Origin: Hymenobacter sp. HSC-4F20
GTDB taxonomy: Bacteria; Bacteroidota; Bacteroidia; Cytophagales; Hymenobacteraceae
Reading direction: 5' to 3'
DNA: 64,000 nucleotides
NCBI RefSeq assembly: GCF_019599275.1
Contig: NZ_JAHZTD010000002.1
Location: 186,001 to 250,000, forward strand
This document shows, piece after piece, positions 51,608 to 60,655 of the stretch. The notes under the pieces are model-generated. The model saw nothing but the letters and a program-made list of their open reading frames with translations, searched no databases and had not been told where the DNA came from. How positions within the stretch are numbered: the first letter of the stretch is position 1; each line of letters starts with the position of its first letter. Both the position numbers and the translations under genes were made by a program.

Positions 51608-52897
51608 TTAGCTTCGCATCAACCGTTCGATGTCCTCGGCCTCCAGCGGAATATTTTTCATCAGGTCCTCGTTGCCAGACTTGGTAATGAGGATGTCATT
51701 TTCGAGGCGGATACCCAGGCCTTCTTCCCGAATGTAGATACCCGGCTCGCAGGTGTATACCATGCCCGGCTCAAATACGCGGTACTTGGCACCCACATCG
51801 TGCACGTCGAGGCCGAGGTAGTGGCTGGTGCCGTGCATGAAGTACTTCTTATAGAGGGGGGCAGCCGGGTCCTGGTGTTTAACGTCGGACTCGTTAAGCA
51901 AATCCAGCTGAATGAGTTCCTGCTCCATAGTGCGGCCCACAGCGGCGTGGTACTCCTCAATGTTGTTCCCGGCGACTAACTGGGAGGTAGCAAATTTCAT
52001 CACGCGTAGCACAGCCTCGTACACGGCGCGCTGGCGCTTGGTGAAGGTACCATTCACGGGGATGGAGCGCGAAAGGTCGGCGGCGTAGTTGGCGTACTCG
52101 GCCCCGAAATCCAGCAGCAGCACGTCGCCGTCCTGGCAGGGCCGGTCGTTCGAGACGTAGTGCAGGATGCAGGCGTTGGCGCCGCTGGCAATGATGGAGC
52201 CGTAGGCGGGGCCGCGGGAGGCATTGCGCAAAAACTCGTGGAAGATTTCGGCCTCAATCTCGTACTCCATCACGCCCGGCTTCACAAAGCCCAGCAGGCG
52301 GCGGAACGCTTTTTCGGTGATGTCACAGGCGCGGCGCATGAGCCGGATTTCCTCCTCGCTCTTGATGGCGCGCAGGTGGTGCAGGATAGGGGCGGCGCGG
52401 CGGTAGGTATGCAGCGGGTAGGCTTCCTTGATCCACTTAATGAAGCGGGCGTCGCGGGTTTCGACTTCCACCACCGAGCGAATGTGCTCGTTGGCGTTAA
52501 GAAACACATTTTCGGCCTCGTTCATTAGGGCCGGCAGCACCGTCTTGAAGGAATCGAGCCACAGGATGGTCCGCACGCCAGTTTGCTCGCGGGCCTGCTC
52601 CTTGGTCAGCTTATACCCCTCCCAGACCAGAATGTGCTCTGAGGTTTCCTTCAGGAACAGGATTTCACGGTGCTGGGGCAGCACGGCATCGGGGAAGAGC
52701 ACCAGGATGCTTTCCTCCTGATCCACGCCGGAGAGGTAGAACAGGTCGTTGTTCTGGCGGAAAGGCATCGTGCCGTCGGCGTTGGTCGGCATGATGTCGT
52801 TGGAGTGGAAGATGGCCAAGGACGCGGGCGGCAGCTGCTGGGTGAAGCGGCGGCGGTTCTCAACGAACAGATCGGGCGAAATAGAGCCGTAGCGCAT
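51608..52897 (-). CDS. Xaa-Pro aminopeptidase (aminopeptidase P family)
   Basis: 429 residues. M24 metallopeptidase that removes N-terminal residues preceding proline. Metal ligands are visible in DFGAEYANYAADLSRS (two Asp), HGTSHYLGLDVHD (His), TCEPGIYI (Glu) and GIRLENDI (Glu). The N-terminal domain is the creatinase-type AMP_N fold (FRQNNDLFYLSGVDQEES in part). The ATG at 52897 gives a normal N-terminus; the longer reading to 52948 adds 17 residues. Single gene with its own terminator. Confidence 0.94.
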   Translation of the reverse strand: MRYGSISPDLFVENRRRFTQQLPPASLAIFHSNDIMPTNADGTMPFRQNNDLFYLSGVDQEESILVLFPDAVLPQHREILFLKETSEHILVWEGYKLTKEQAREQTGVRTILWLDSFKTVLPALMNEAENVFLNANEHIRSVVEVETRDARFIKWIKEAYPLHTYRRAAPILHHLRAIKSEEEIRLMRRACDITEKAFRRLLGFVKPGVMEYEIEAEIFHEFLRNASRGPAYGSIIASGANACILHYVSNDRPCQDGDVLLLDFGAEYANYAADLSRSIPVNGTFTKRQRAVYEAVLRVMKFATSQLVAGNNIEEYHAAVGRTMEQELIQLDLLNESDVKHQDPAAPLYKKYFMHGTSHYLGLDVHDVGAKYRVFEPGMVYTCEPGIYIREEGLGIRLENDILITKSGNEDLMKNIPLEAEDIERLMRS

Positions 52898-53130
52898 AAG
52901 CGAAAAACGGGTAAGGTGGCACAAACGGAAACCAAGGGAAGCCGCCAAAGCGGCCGGGGCAAGTTAGGCAGAAGCAGGCGGCTTTGGCTCCAGACCAGGA
53001 CTGGCCCGGGTCCGGGACGCCCACACTCTTCTTTTCACCCGTCGGCACTGCGACACTGGCCGTTAGGAAGGTGCGTAGGCTTCCTCACCGAGTAATAAGA
53101 CAAAAGGATGGTGAACCTGCGGCTTAGCGG

Positions 53131-53138
53131 TATCTTTG
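53131..53138 (+). promoter_or_regulatory. -7 box TATCTTTG for the second GT9 gene
   Basis: A TAnnTTTG match with a leader of about 13 bases. It lies inside the longer in-frame reading from 53108 and so favours the ATG at 53156. Confidence 0.55.
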
Positions 53139-53155
53139 TGGCCTGCTATTGCACT

Positions 53156-54193
53156 ATGCCCGAGCCTACCTCCCGTTCTGCCGTCCTGCTCATCCAAACC
53201 GCTTTCATTGGCGACGTGATTCTGGCCACGGCGCTATTGGAGCATTTGCACCGCACGGAGCCCGGCACCCCTATTGATTTTCTGGTGCGCAAGGGCAACG
53301 AAGGGCTGCTCAAAAGCCACCCCCACGTGCGGCAGGTACTGATCTGGGACAAGAAAAAGGACAAGTACCGCGGGCTATGGCGCCTGCTCCAGCAGATTCG
53401 GCGGGCTGATTACGGCCGGGTGCTGACGCTGCAGCGCTTTGCTTCTACGGGTTTCCTGACGGCGTTTTCGGGCGCCCGGGAGCGGATAGGCTTCGACAAG
53501 AACCCGTTCGCCTTCCGGTTCACGAAGGCCTTTCCGCACATTATTGGCCCGGGTGTGCACGAGGTGTCGCGCAACCTGCACCTGCTGGACCCGGCCTACG
53601 CGGGCCCGGTAGTGCCGCCCCGCCTCTACCCCACCCCCGCCGATGAGGCCGCCGCAGCGGAAGCCGCGGCCCTGGCCGGCGGAAAGCCCTACCTCTGCAT
53701 TGCGCCTACCTCCGTGTGGTTTACCAAGCAGTTCCCCGAGGAGCAGTGGCTAAAGCTGCTGGCCGCGCTACCGCCCCAGTACACCGTGTTCTTGCTCGGG
53801 GGTCCGCCCGACGTGGAAGGCTGCGAGCAACTCCGGGCGGCCACTACCCGGCTGGGGGTAATTAACCTGGCCGGCAAACTTTCCCTGCTGGCCTCGGCGG
53901 CTCTCATGCGCGGGGCTACCCTCAACTACGTCAACGACTCGGCCCCCATGCATTTGTGTTCGGCGGTGGGCGCGCCGGTGTGCGCCGTGTACTGCTCCAC
54001 GGTGCCTTACTTCGGGTTCGGGCCGCTCAGTCCGTTTTCTAGAATTGTGCAGATTGAGGAAAAGCTGGCCTGCCAGCCCTGCGGCCTGCACGGCTACCGC
54101 CAGTGCCCTCTCGGCCACTTCCGTTGCGCCCACGGCATCGAAACCCAGCAACTACTGGCTGCCCTGGCGGAGGCGGAGGCGTACAGGGTATGA
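53156..54193 (+). CDS. Glycosyltransferase family 9 (heptosyltransferase-like)
   Basis: 345 residues. GT-B fold of LPS-core transferases: SAVLLIQTAFIGDVILATALL at the N-terminus, LCIAPTSVWFTKQFPEEQW and the donor site YVNDSAPMHLCSAVGAPVCAVY in short pieces. Its C-terminal Cys cluster CxxC-x7-C-x6-C (CQPCGLHGYRQCPLGHFRC) matches that of the other GT9 gene here. No other sugar genes are adjacent. Acceptor unknown. Confidence 0.9.
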   Translation: MPEPTSRSAVLLIQTAFIGDVILATALLEHLHRTEPGTPIDFLVRKGNEGLLKSHPHVRQVLIWDKKKDKYRGLWRLLQQIRRADYGRVLTLQRFASTGFLTAFSGARERIGFDKNPFAFRFTKAFPHIIGPGVHEVSRNLHLLDPAYAGPVVPPRLYPTPADEAAAAEAAALAGGKPYLCIAPTSVWFTKQFPEEQWLKLLAALPPQYTVFLLGGPPDVEGCEQLRAATTRLGVINLAGKLSLLASAALMRGATLNYVNDSAPMHLCSAVGAPVCAVYCSTVPYFGFGPLSPFSRIVQIEEKLACQPCGLHGYRQCPLGHFRCAHGIETQQLLAALAEAEAYRV

Positions 54194-54298
54194 GGGCAGA
54201 GGCTTAGGAGGTGAGGAAGTCAGTTTGATAAAAGCTGTTCTGCTTGATTACGCTCCTCCTACCAACTCCTAAGCCCCCTACCCTCGCGCCCTCATACC
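54187..54298. repeat. Intergenic inverted repeat, copy 1
   Basis: GGTATGAGGGC (54187) pairs with GCCCTCATACC (54288), and GGCTTAGGAG (54201) pairs with CTCCTAAGCC (54266). The TGA stop of the GT9 gene lies in the left arm. The right arm resembles 55735-55751. Confidence 0.5.
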
Positions 54299-54309
54299 CT
54301 CTCTTGCTG

Positions 54310-54317
54310 TACCTTTG
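54310..54317 (+). promoter_or_regulatory. -7 box TACCTTTG for the M16 peptidase gene
   Basis: A perfect TAnnTTTG, leader about 90 bases, containing the tandem repeat at 54379. Confidence 0.55.
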
Positions 54318-54378
54318 CAACCAGCTGCGCGCTTGCGTGGTTATACAGGGCCAGGCTGGGGCTTGACTGTTACCTACA

Positions 54379-54409
54379 ACCCCAAGATCCTACGACCCCA
54401 AGATCCTAC
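54379..54409 (+). repeat. Tandem 15-base direct repeat before the M16 gene
   Basis: ACCCCAAGATCCTAC occurs twice with one base between (54379-54393 and 54395-54409), ending 5 bases before the ATG. Confidence 0.7.
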
Positions 54410-54413
54410 CTAA

Positions 54414-55646
54414 ATGTCTGATTACGACCTGTACGAGTTGCCTAATGGCATCCGGGTTCTGCATAAACAAGTATTGCACACCAAAATTGCGCACTGCGGC
54501 TTCCTGCTCGACATTGGCTCCCGCGACGAGAAGCCCCACCAGTTGGGCCTGGCGCACTTCTGGGAGCACATGGCTTTCAAAGGCACGGAGAAGCGCAAGA
54601 GCTTCCACATCCTTAACCGCCTCGAAACCGTAGGCGGCGAGCTGAATGCCTATACCACCAAGGAAAAAATCTGCTTCTACGCCTCCCTGCTGAGCACTCA
54701 CTTCGAGCGGGCCTTCGAGCTGCTCACCGACCTGACGTTTCACTCGGTGTTTCCGGAGAAGGAAATTGAAAAGGAGCGCGGCGTGATTCTGGAGGAAATG
54801 GCCATGTACCACGATGCCCCCGAGGACGCCATCATCGACGACTTCGACGACGTGGTGTTTGCCCGCCACACGCTGGGCCACAACATCCTGGGCACCCGCG
54901 AGAGTGTTTCGGGGTTTCAACAGGCCGACTTCCGGCAGTTTCTGCAGGATAACGTGCGCACCGACCGGCTGGTGTTCAGCTCCGTGAGCAACCTCCCCTT
55001 CAAGGAAGTAAAGCGCCTGGCCGACAAGTTTCTGGGGCCTATTCCGGCCCAGCTGGGCGAGCGGCCGCGGGTGCCGTTTACCGACTACCGCCGCCTGGAG
55101 CGCGTGGAGCGCAAGCCTATTACGCAGGCTCATTGCCTCATCGGTGGCCCCGCTTACGCCCTGCACGACGAGCGGCGGATTCCATTTTTCCTGTTGAGCA
55201 ACCTGTTGGGTGGCCCCGGCATGAACTCGCGCCTCAACCTGGCCGTGCGCGAGAAGTACGGCCTCGTGTATACCATCGACGCGACGTACTCGCCCTACAC
55301 CGATACGGGCCTGTTTGGCATCTACTTCGGCACGGAGAAAAAGCAGGTCAACCGCACGATTTCCCTGGTGCAGAAGGAGCTCAAGCGCCTGCGCGAGCAA
55401 GCCCTGGGCACTTCCCAACTGCACACGTCCAAGGAGCAGCTCATGGGCCAGCTGGCCATGGCCGAGGAAAGCAACGGCGGCCTCATGCAGCTGCTGGGCA
55501 AAAGCACCCTCGACCTGGGCCGCGTTGAAAGCATCAACGAAATCTTCGACCAGGTGCGGCGCATCACTTCTTCCCAGCTGCTGGAACTCGCCAACGACAT
55601 TCTGCACGAGGACAATCTGAGCGTTTTGCAGTACGTGCCGGAATAG
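54414..55646 (+). CDS. M16 family zinc peptidase (pitrilysin-like)
   Basis: 410 residues. The inverted zinc motif HxxEH appears as HFWEHMAFKG near residues 43-47 and the third ligand Glu comes from the downstream ERGVILEEMAMYHD region. The C-terminal half is the second M16 domain (LLSNLLGGPGMNSRLNLAVREKYGLVYTI in short pieces). No signal peptide, so cytoplasmic or associated with a processing complex. Single short M16 unit rather than a fused pair. Confidence 0.9.
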   Translation: MSDYDLYELPNGIRVLHKQVLHTKIAHCGFLLDIGSRDEKPHQLGLAHFWEHMAFKGTEKRKSFHILNRLETVGGELNAYTTKEKICFYASLLSTHFERAFELLTDLTFHSVFPEKEIEKERGVILEEMAMYHDAPEDAIIDDFDDVVFARHTLGHNILGTRESVSGFQQADFRQFLQDNVRTDRLVFSSVSNLPFKEVKRLADKFLGPIPAQLGERPRVPFTDYRRLERVERKPITQAHCLIGGPAYALHDERRIPFFLLSNLLGGPGMNSRLNLAVREKYGLVYTIDATYSPYTDTGLFGIYFGTEKKQVNRTISLVQKELKRLREQALGTSQLHTSKEQLMGQLAMAEESNGGLMQLLGKSTLDLGRVESINEIFDQVRRITSSQLLELANDILHEDNLSVLQYVPE

Positions 55647-55652
55647 TTTGGT

Positions 55653-55751
55653 AAGGGTATGAAGGTAGAAGACTAAGAAGGCGTGAGGTACTCTGCCCTG
55701 TGCAGCCTCTCCCTTGCCCTCCCACCCATACCCTCCTACCCTCACGCCCTA
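55653..55751. repeat. Intergenic inverted repeat, copy 2
   Basis: GGGTATG pairs with CATACCC and GGCGTGAGG with CCTCACGCC. The right arm CCTACCCTCACGCCCT (55735) is close to CCTACCCTCGCGCCCT (54277) of copy 1. Confidence 0.45.
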
Positions 55752-55755
55752 CCTC

Positions 55756-56193
55756 ATGCCCATCTTCGGCCACATTAGCTACTACCGCCCCGGCGACGTG
55801 CTGGCTAATCGGTTGGAGCTGAGCCGCGCGGGGCTGCACCGGCCTACCCGGGCGGGCGTGAGTGGTAGTGAACTGGAGGGCGCCGACTCTGTTATCCTGG
55901 CCGACCAGTACGAAGACGATGATTTCCGCGAGGAAGACATCATCTACTCCGGTAGCGGGGGGCGCGACCCGCGCACGGGCAAGCAGGTAACCAACCAGGA
56001 AATGAGTGGCCGCAACCTGATGCTGCGCCGCAGCCTGGAAAGCGGCCAGCCCGTGCGCGTATTTCGTAAAGTGCCCACCGAAACCGGCAGCGGCTACCGT
56101 TACGAAGGCCTCTACCAGGTTACGCACGCCACTTACGAGCCCGGGAAATCTGGTTTCCTGGTTTGGAAATTCCGACTTGTGCCTTTCCGATGA
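55756..56193 (+). CDS. Stand-alone YDG/SRA-domain protein
   Basis: 145 residues, essentially one SRA domain: FGHISYYRPGDVLANRLELSRAG, HRPTRAGVSGSELEGADSVILADQYEDDDFREEDIIYSGSGGRDPRTGKQV, EMSGRNLML (in short pieces). SRA domains flip and read modified cytosines (5-methyl- or 5-hydroxymethylcytosine) in DNA, usually fused to an HNH or other nuclease. No nuclease domain is present here, and no partner methylase or nuclease gene is adjacent. The Met at 55756 begins the domain; the 14 residues before it are not used. Confidence 0.85.
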   Translation: MPIFGHISYYRPGDVLANRLELSRAGLHRPTRAGVSGSELEGADSVILADQYEDDDFREEDIIYSGSGGRDPRTGKQVTNQEMSGRNLMLRRSLESGQPVRVFRKVPTETGSGYRYEGLYQVTHATYEPGKSGFLVWKFRLVPFR

Positions 56194-56354
56194 TTTGTCA
56201 TCTCGAACGACGTGAGGAGTCTGCGGTACCCTCTCCCGGTAAGCCCCAATTCCTCATGTTGTCCGGAATCACAAGTCGGTACTGAGTCAGGCTGTTGCGC
56301 AACTGGCGCCCTGCTTCTCGGCGCTGCCGGGAAAGACCGTTTTACCTTTACTCC

Positions 56355-57029
56355 ATGTACTCCGCCGACGAAGCCCAACTCTACGCCGACCGCCACACCA
56401 CTGCTGAGAGCCCGTTGCTGGCACGACTCAACCGTGAAACCCACGTGCAGTTGCTACACGCGCGCATGCTCTCGGGCCACGCGCAAGGACGGCTGCTGAG
56501 CATGATCAGCCACATGGTGCGGCCCCGGCGCATCCTGGAGTTGGGTGCATTCACGGGCTACTCGGCCTTATGCCTGGCCGAGGGGCTGGCGCCCGACGGG
56601 GTGCTGCATACAGTGGAGCAGAACCCGGAGCTGGAGGCCCGTATCCGGCGTTACGTGCGCGAAGCCGGCCGGGAAGCGCAGATTCAGCTGCACATCGGCG
56701 ATGCTCGCCAGCTGCTGCCTACCCTTGCCGAAACCTGGGACCTGGTGTTCATCGACGCCGACAAAATCAACAACGACACTTACTACGAGCTGGTGCTGCC
56801 CCAGGTGCGGCCCGGCGGGTTCCTACTCATTGACAACGTATTGTGGGGCGGCAAGGTAGTGGACTCCTACCCCGTAAAACTTGCTGACAAGGACACTCAC
56901 GCCGTGCGTGCCTTCAACGATAAAGTGCAGGCTGATGAGCGGGTGGAAAATGTGTTTCTGCCCTTGCGCGACGGGCTGCTGCTGGTGCGCAAGAAGGAAG
57001 CCGCAGGGGTGAACAGCCAGGATGTATAA
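56355..57029 (+). CDS. Class I SAM-dependent O-methyltransferase (catechol/caffeoyl-CoA type)
   Basis: 224 residues. SAM motif I is LELGAFTGYSALCLAEGL. The Mg and catalytic region is DLVFIDADKINNDTYYELVLPQV in short pieces, with LIDNVLWGGKV following, as in cation-dependent O-methyltransferases. The start at 56355 agrees with the family; the longer reading to 56295 is not supported. It lies 162 bases after the SRA gene. A -7-like box TACCTTTA (one mismatch) is at 56343-56350. Substrate unknown. Confidence 0.88.
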   Translation: MYSADEAQLYADRHTTAESPLLARLNRETHVQLLHARMLSGHAQGRLLSMISHMVRPRRILELGAFTGYSALCLAEGLAPDGVLHTVEQNPELEARIRRYVREAGREAQIQLHIGDARQLLPTLAETWDLVFIDADKINNDTYYELVLPQVRPGGFLLIDNVLWGGKVVDSYPVKLADKDTHAVRAFNDKVQADERVENVFLPLRDGLLLVRKKEAAGVNSQDV

Positions 57030-57443
57030 GCAGAGGCCGTCATGCGGGGCGGGGCCGAACCGAAGGTCGACGCAGGGTAAGAAGCCCGCGTGCTAAGGGT
57101 GCAGTGTTTCCCGAACGATTCGGGAAGAAACACTGCGCCCGCTCTGCAGCACCGTCTTTCAGCCAATTTACTACCTCCTCACGCTCCCACGAAGTAGAGT
57201 CTTGCGAGCTGCCGTAGAGCGCTACTCCTCATCCAGCAGTAGTCGGCCGCAAGCAGGCCCGCCTCAGGCGTCAACCTGCACTGCTGACAGGAGTGCGGAA
57301 GGTAGTTGTGGAAATGGTTTTACCAGGCGTACAATACCTTCGGGCTTGAGCAACGAGGTTGAGCTTTAAAATAAATTGACTCGGTATTAAACATCGGGGG
57401 AAAAGCTACGTCTATCCCGGCTAGTGACTAACTCCTCTGCCCG
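57030..57443. other. Gene-free gap with a hairpin and a possible relic
   Basis: About 410 bases. A hairpin (GCAGTGTTTC.. / ..GAAACACTGC) lies at 57100-57136. On the minus strand 57264-57360 an open frame carries the pattern GIVRLVKPFPQLPSALL, like the end of a response-regulator receiver domain, but too short to call. No intact gene. Confidence 0.45.
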
Positions 57444-60413
57444 ATGCCAAGACGTTTCCTACTCCTGCTGCTTCTCTTCGTACTGGCTCTTAGCCAAGCC
57501 GCGCAGGCGCAAACTACTACCGTCAGCGGCCGGGTAGTGGATGGCAAAGACCAGTCGCCGCTGATTGGGGCCAACGTGCTGCTCACCCAAATTCCGGACT
57601 CTACCCGGCGCGGGGCCGCCGTGGAAGCCGATGGCTCCTTCGCGGTGCCGGGCGTAGCCCCGGGCCGCTACGTCCTGACGGTTTCCTTTCTGGGCTACCA
57701 GAACCTGCGCCGCACGGTGGAGGTAGGCGGTCAGCCCCTGGCCCTGGGTACGCTGGCCCTACAGGCTGGCGGGGGCATTGCCCTGAAAGGGGTGGAGGTG
57801 GTTGGCCGGGCCGCCGCCGCCGTGCAAAAGGGCGACACGGCCCAGTTCAACGCTGGCTCCTACAAAACCAACCCCGACGCCAACGCCCAGGACCTGATTA
57901 CCAAAATGCCGGGCGTAACCGTAGACCCCAGTTCAGGCCGGGTGCAGGCCCAGGGCGAGCAGGTGCAGCGGGTGCTGGTAGATGGCAAGGAGTTTTTCGG
58001 AAATGACCCCGACGCCGTGCTCAAAAACATTCCGGCCGAGGTCATCGACAAGATTCAGGTGTATGACCGGTCCTCGGACCAGGCCCAGTTTACGGGCTTC
58101 GACGACGGCAACCAGCAGAAAACCATCAACATCGTCACTAAGCCCAGCTTCCGCAACGGTACGTTTGGGCGGGTGCTGGCCGGCTACGGCCCCCAGGACG
58201 ACCGGTACCGGGTAAGCGGCAACCTCAACCAGTTCAAGGGCAAGCAGCGCCTCTCCGTGGTGGCCCAGAGCAACAACGTGAACGAGCAAAACTTCGGCAC
58301 CGAGGATTTGCTGGGGGTAGTAGGCTCCTCGCGGCAGGGCGGTGGGGGCGGCCAGGGCCAACGGGGCCAGGGCGGTGGGCGCGTGGGCGGCGGCCAGGGC
58401 GGGCAAGGCGGCGGCAATAACGCCGGCGACTTCCTGGTCAGCCAGCAGGGCGGCATCTCAAAAACCCACGCCCTGGGCCTGAACTACTCCGATACCTGGG
58501 GCACCAAAACCGATGTGCAGGGCAGCTACTTCTTCAACCTCAGCGACAATACCAGCCGCACCAACCTGCTGCGCCGCTACGTGGCCCCCACCGGCCAGAG
58601 CCAGGATTTGCGCTACAACGAAAACTCCCTGGCCAGCAGCCGCAACATCAACAACCGCTTCAACCTGCGCCTCGACCACAAGTTCGACTCGCTGAACTCC
58701 CTGCTGTGGCGGCCCAGCCTTTCGGTGCAGCGCAACACGGGTACCAGCCTGCTGGATGGCCGCACCTACGAGGTAACCAGCAACGAGGCCGGCCTCGACC
58801 AGGGCACCAACAACAGCAACTACCGCTCGGCCCTGACCGGGCTGACGGCTACAAACCAGCTGCTGTACCGGCACCGCTTCCAGCGCCGCGGCCGCACTTT
58901 TTCGCTGGGCCTGAACACGAGCTACAACAACAAGGACGGCGACAACAATCTGCTTTCGAACACCTCCTTTCTGCGCCAGGACACCTTGCGCACCACTACC
59001 CTTAATCAGTTCTCGGTACTGGAGCAAACCGGCTGGGCCTGGACGGGCAACGTCAACTACACCGAGCCGCTGGGCCAGAACAGCATTCTGCAACTGAGCT
59101 ACAACGTGTCGTACACGCCCAACGACTCGGACAAGAAAACCTACAATTTCTCACCCGGTGAGCAGCAATACACCATTCTGAACGATACGCTCAGCAACGT
59201 GTTCCGCAGCCGCTACCTCACTAACACCGGCGAGGTTACCTACCGCTTCCAAACCAAGGATTTCCAGTGGGCCGTGGGCGCCGCGCTGCAAAGCGCCCAG
59301 CTGCGCAGCGAGCAGGAGTTTCCGCGCCCTGGCACTACCCGCCGGACTTTCTTGAACGTGCTGCCTAACGCCCAGTTGCGCTACAACTTCTCGAAGCAAC
59401 AAAACCTGCGGATAAACTACCGCATGAATACCAACCCGCCCAGCATCAGCCAGTTACAGGAGGTAGTCAACAACTCTAACCCCTTGCAGCTGACCACTGG
59501 CAACCCCAATCTGCGCCAGGAAAACCGCCACAACCTGTTCGTGCGCTATTCCTCCGCTGTGCCCGAAAAGTCTACCTCCTTCTTTGCCCTGATTGGTGGC
59601 TCCTACGTGGATAACTACATCACCAACAACACGATTTACGCCGGCGCGGCGCCCGTAGTAGAAGGGGGGGTAGTAATTCCGGCCGGGGGGCAGCTCACGC
59701 GGCCCGTCAACCTGAATCAGCAGTACTCGCTGCGCTCCTTCGTGAACTACAGCCTGCCGCTGGCCTTCATCAAATCAAACCTGAACCTGAACGCCAACGC
59801 CACCTACGCCCAGACGCCGGGTCTGGTGTTCGGGGAGCTAAACTACAGCCGCACGCCCAACGTGGGGCTGGGCGCCGTGCTCAGCAGCAACATTAGCCCC
59901 GAGCTAGACTTCACGCTTTCCTCGAACTCGAGCCAGAGCTACGTGCGCAACACCTTGCGCCAGCAGCTCAACAGCCGGTATTTCCGCCAGAACACCAGCC
60001 TACGCTTTAACTGGATTGTAGTGAAGGGCGTCACGGTGCAGTCTGATGTCAACCACCAGCTGTACACGGGCCTCTCAGCCGGCTACAACCAGAATTTCGT
60101 GCTCTGGAATGCGTCGGTGGGCAAGAAGCTGGGCCAAAAGCAGCAGGCAGAAGTCAAGCTGTTTGCCTTCGACCTGCTGGGTCAGAACAATAGCATTCAG
60201 CGCAACATCACAGCGGCGTACACTGAAGACATTCAAACCAACATTCTGCAGCGCTACTTTATGTTGATGTTCACTTATAATATCCGCAGCTTCGGGGGCG
60301 CGGGCCGCAGCGACGCCCTGCCCGGCGAGGGGCAGCGGCCCGGAGGCCAGCGGCCGGGCGGCTTCGGGCCTGGGCCGGGCGGGTTTGGTCCGCCTCCCGG
60401 CGGAGGTATGTAA
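57444..60413 (+). CDS. Outer membrane beta-barrel receptor-like protein with carboxypeptidase-like and plug-type domains
   Basis: 989 residues. Signal peptide (FLLLLLLFVLALSQAAQAQ), then a CarboxypepD_reg-like domain (TVSGRVVDGKDQSPLIGANVLLTQ in part), then a TonB-plug-like segment with VQRVLVDGKEFFGNDPDAVLKNIPAEVIDKI in short pieces, and a long Asn/Tyr/Arg-rich barrel. A Gly/Gln-rich linker (about residues 285-330) and a Gly/Pro-rich C-terminus (GPGPGGFGPPPGGGM) are notable. No TonB box is obvious. It probably binds or passes a ligand through the outer membrane; no SusD-type partner is adjacent. Confidence 0.88.
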   Translation: MPRRFLLLLLLFVLALSQAAQAQTTTVSGRVVDGKDQSPLIGANVLLTQIPDSTRRGAAVEADGSFAVPGVAPGRYVLTVSFLGYQNLRRTVEVGGQPLALGTLALQAGGGIALKGVEVVGRAAAAVQKGDTAQFNAGSYKTNPDANAQDLITKMPGVTVDPSSGRVQAQGEQVQRVLVDGKEFFGNDPDAVLKNIPAEVIDKIQVYDRSSDQAQFTGFDDGNQQKTINIVTKPSFRNGTFGRVLAGYGPQDDRYRVSGNLNQFKGKQRLSVVAQSNNVNEQNFGTEDLLGVVGSSRQGGGGGQGQRGQGGGRVGGGQGGQGGGNNAGDFLVSQQGGISKTHALGLNYSDTWGTKTDVQGSYFFNLSDNTSRTNLLRRYVAPTGQSQDLRYNENSLASSRNINNRFNLRLDHKFDSLNSLLWRPSLSVQRNTGTSLLDGRTYEVTSNEAGLDQGTNNSNYRSALTGLTATNQLLYRHRFQRRGRTFSLGLNTSYNNKDGDNNLLSNTSFLRQDTLRTTTLNQFSVLEQTGWAWTGNVNYTEPLGQNSILQLSYNVSYTPNDSDKKTYNFSPGEQQYTILNDTLSNVFRSRYLTNTGEVTYRFQTKDFQWAVGAALQSAQLRSEQEFPRPGTTRRTFLNVLPNAQLRYNFSKQQNLRINYRMNTNPPSISQLQEVVNNSNPLQLTTGNPNLRQENRHNLFVRYSSAVPEKSTSFFALIGGSYVDNYITNNTIYAGAAPVVEGGVVIPAGGQLTRPVNLNQQYSLRSFVNYSLPLAFIKSNLNLNANATYAQTPGLVFGELNYSRTPNVGLGAVLSSNISPELDFTLSSNSSQSYVRNTLRQQLNSRYFRQNTSLRFNWIVVKGVTVQSDVNHQLYTGLSAGYNQNFVLWNASVGKKLGQKQQAEVKLFAFDLLGQNNSIQRNITAAYTEDIQTNILQRYFMLMFTYNIRSFGGAGRSDALPGEGQRPGGQRPGGFGPGPGGFGPPPGGGM

Positions 60414-60423
60414 GCCGAATTCT

Positions 60424-60455
60424 AACGCCTTGCTACCCTACGGGGGCAAGGCGTT
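60424..60455 (+). terminator. Terminator after the outer membrane barrel gene
   Basis: A 10-bp stem AACGCCTTGC/GCAAGGCGTT with a 12-base loop, followed by GTTGTTG only, so weak T-content. Confidence 0.6.
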
Positions 60456-60655
60456 GTTGTGCAGGGTGTACTGGGGCAGCAGCCTTCTCTCCGGCGTATC
60501 TGCTCGCCCGCAAGGCCCAGGACCAAAAGTAGTATTCTGCCATTCTGTTGGATTTGCGGCAGAGAGGCCAGTCGGCACCCGAATTTTCCTCTACTTTGTA
60601 GACTGACGGGGCCAACAACGCAAGCTGGCTGGCTCCGGGTGTTGCCTGCTAGTGT

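Noticed and set aside
54390..55745. Long open frame opposite the M16 gene (451 codons, minus strand)
   Set aside because: Shadow frame; the M16 gene has family motifs and normal codon use.
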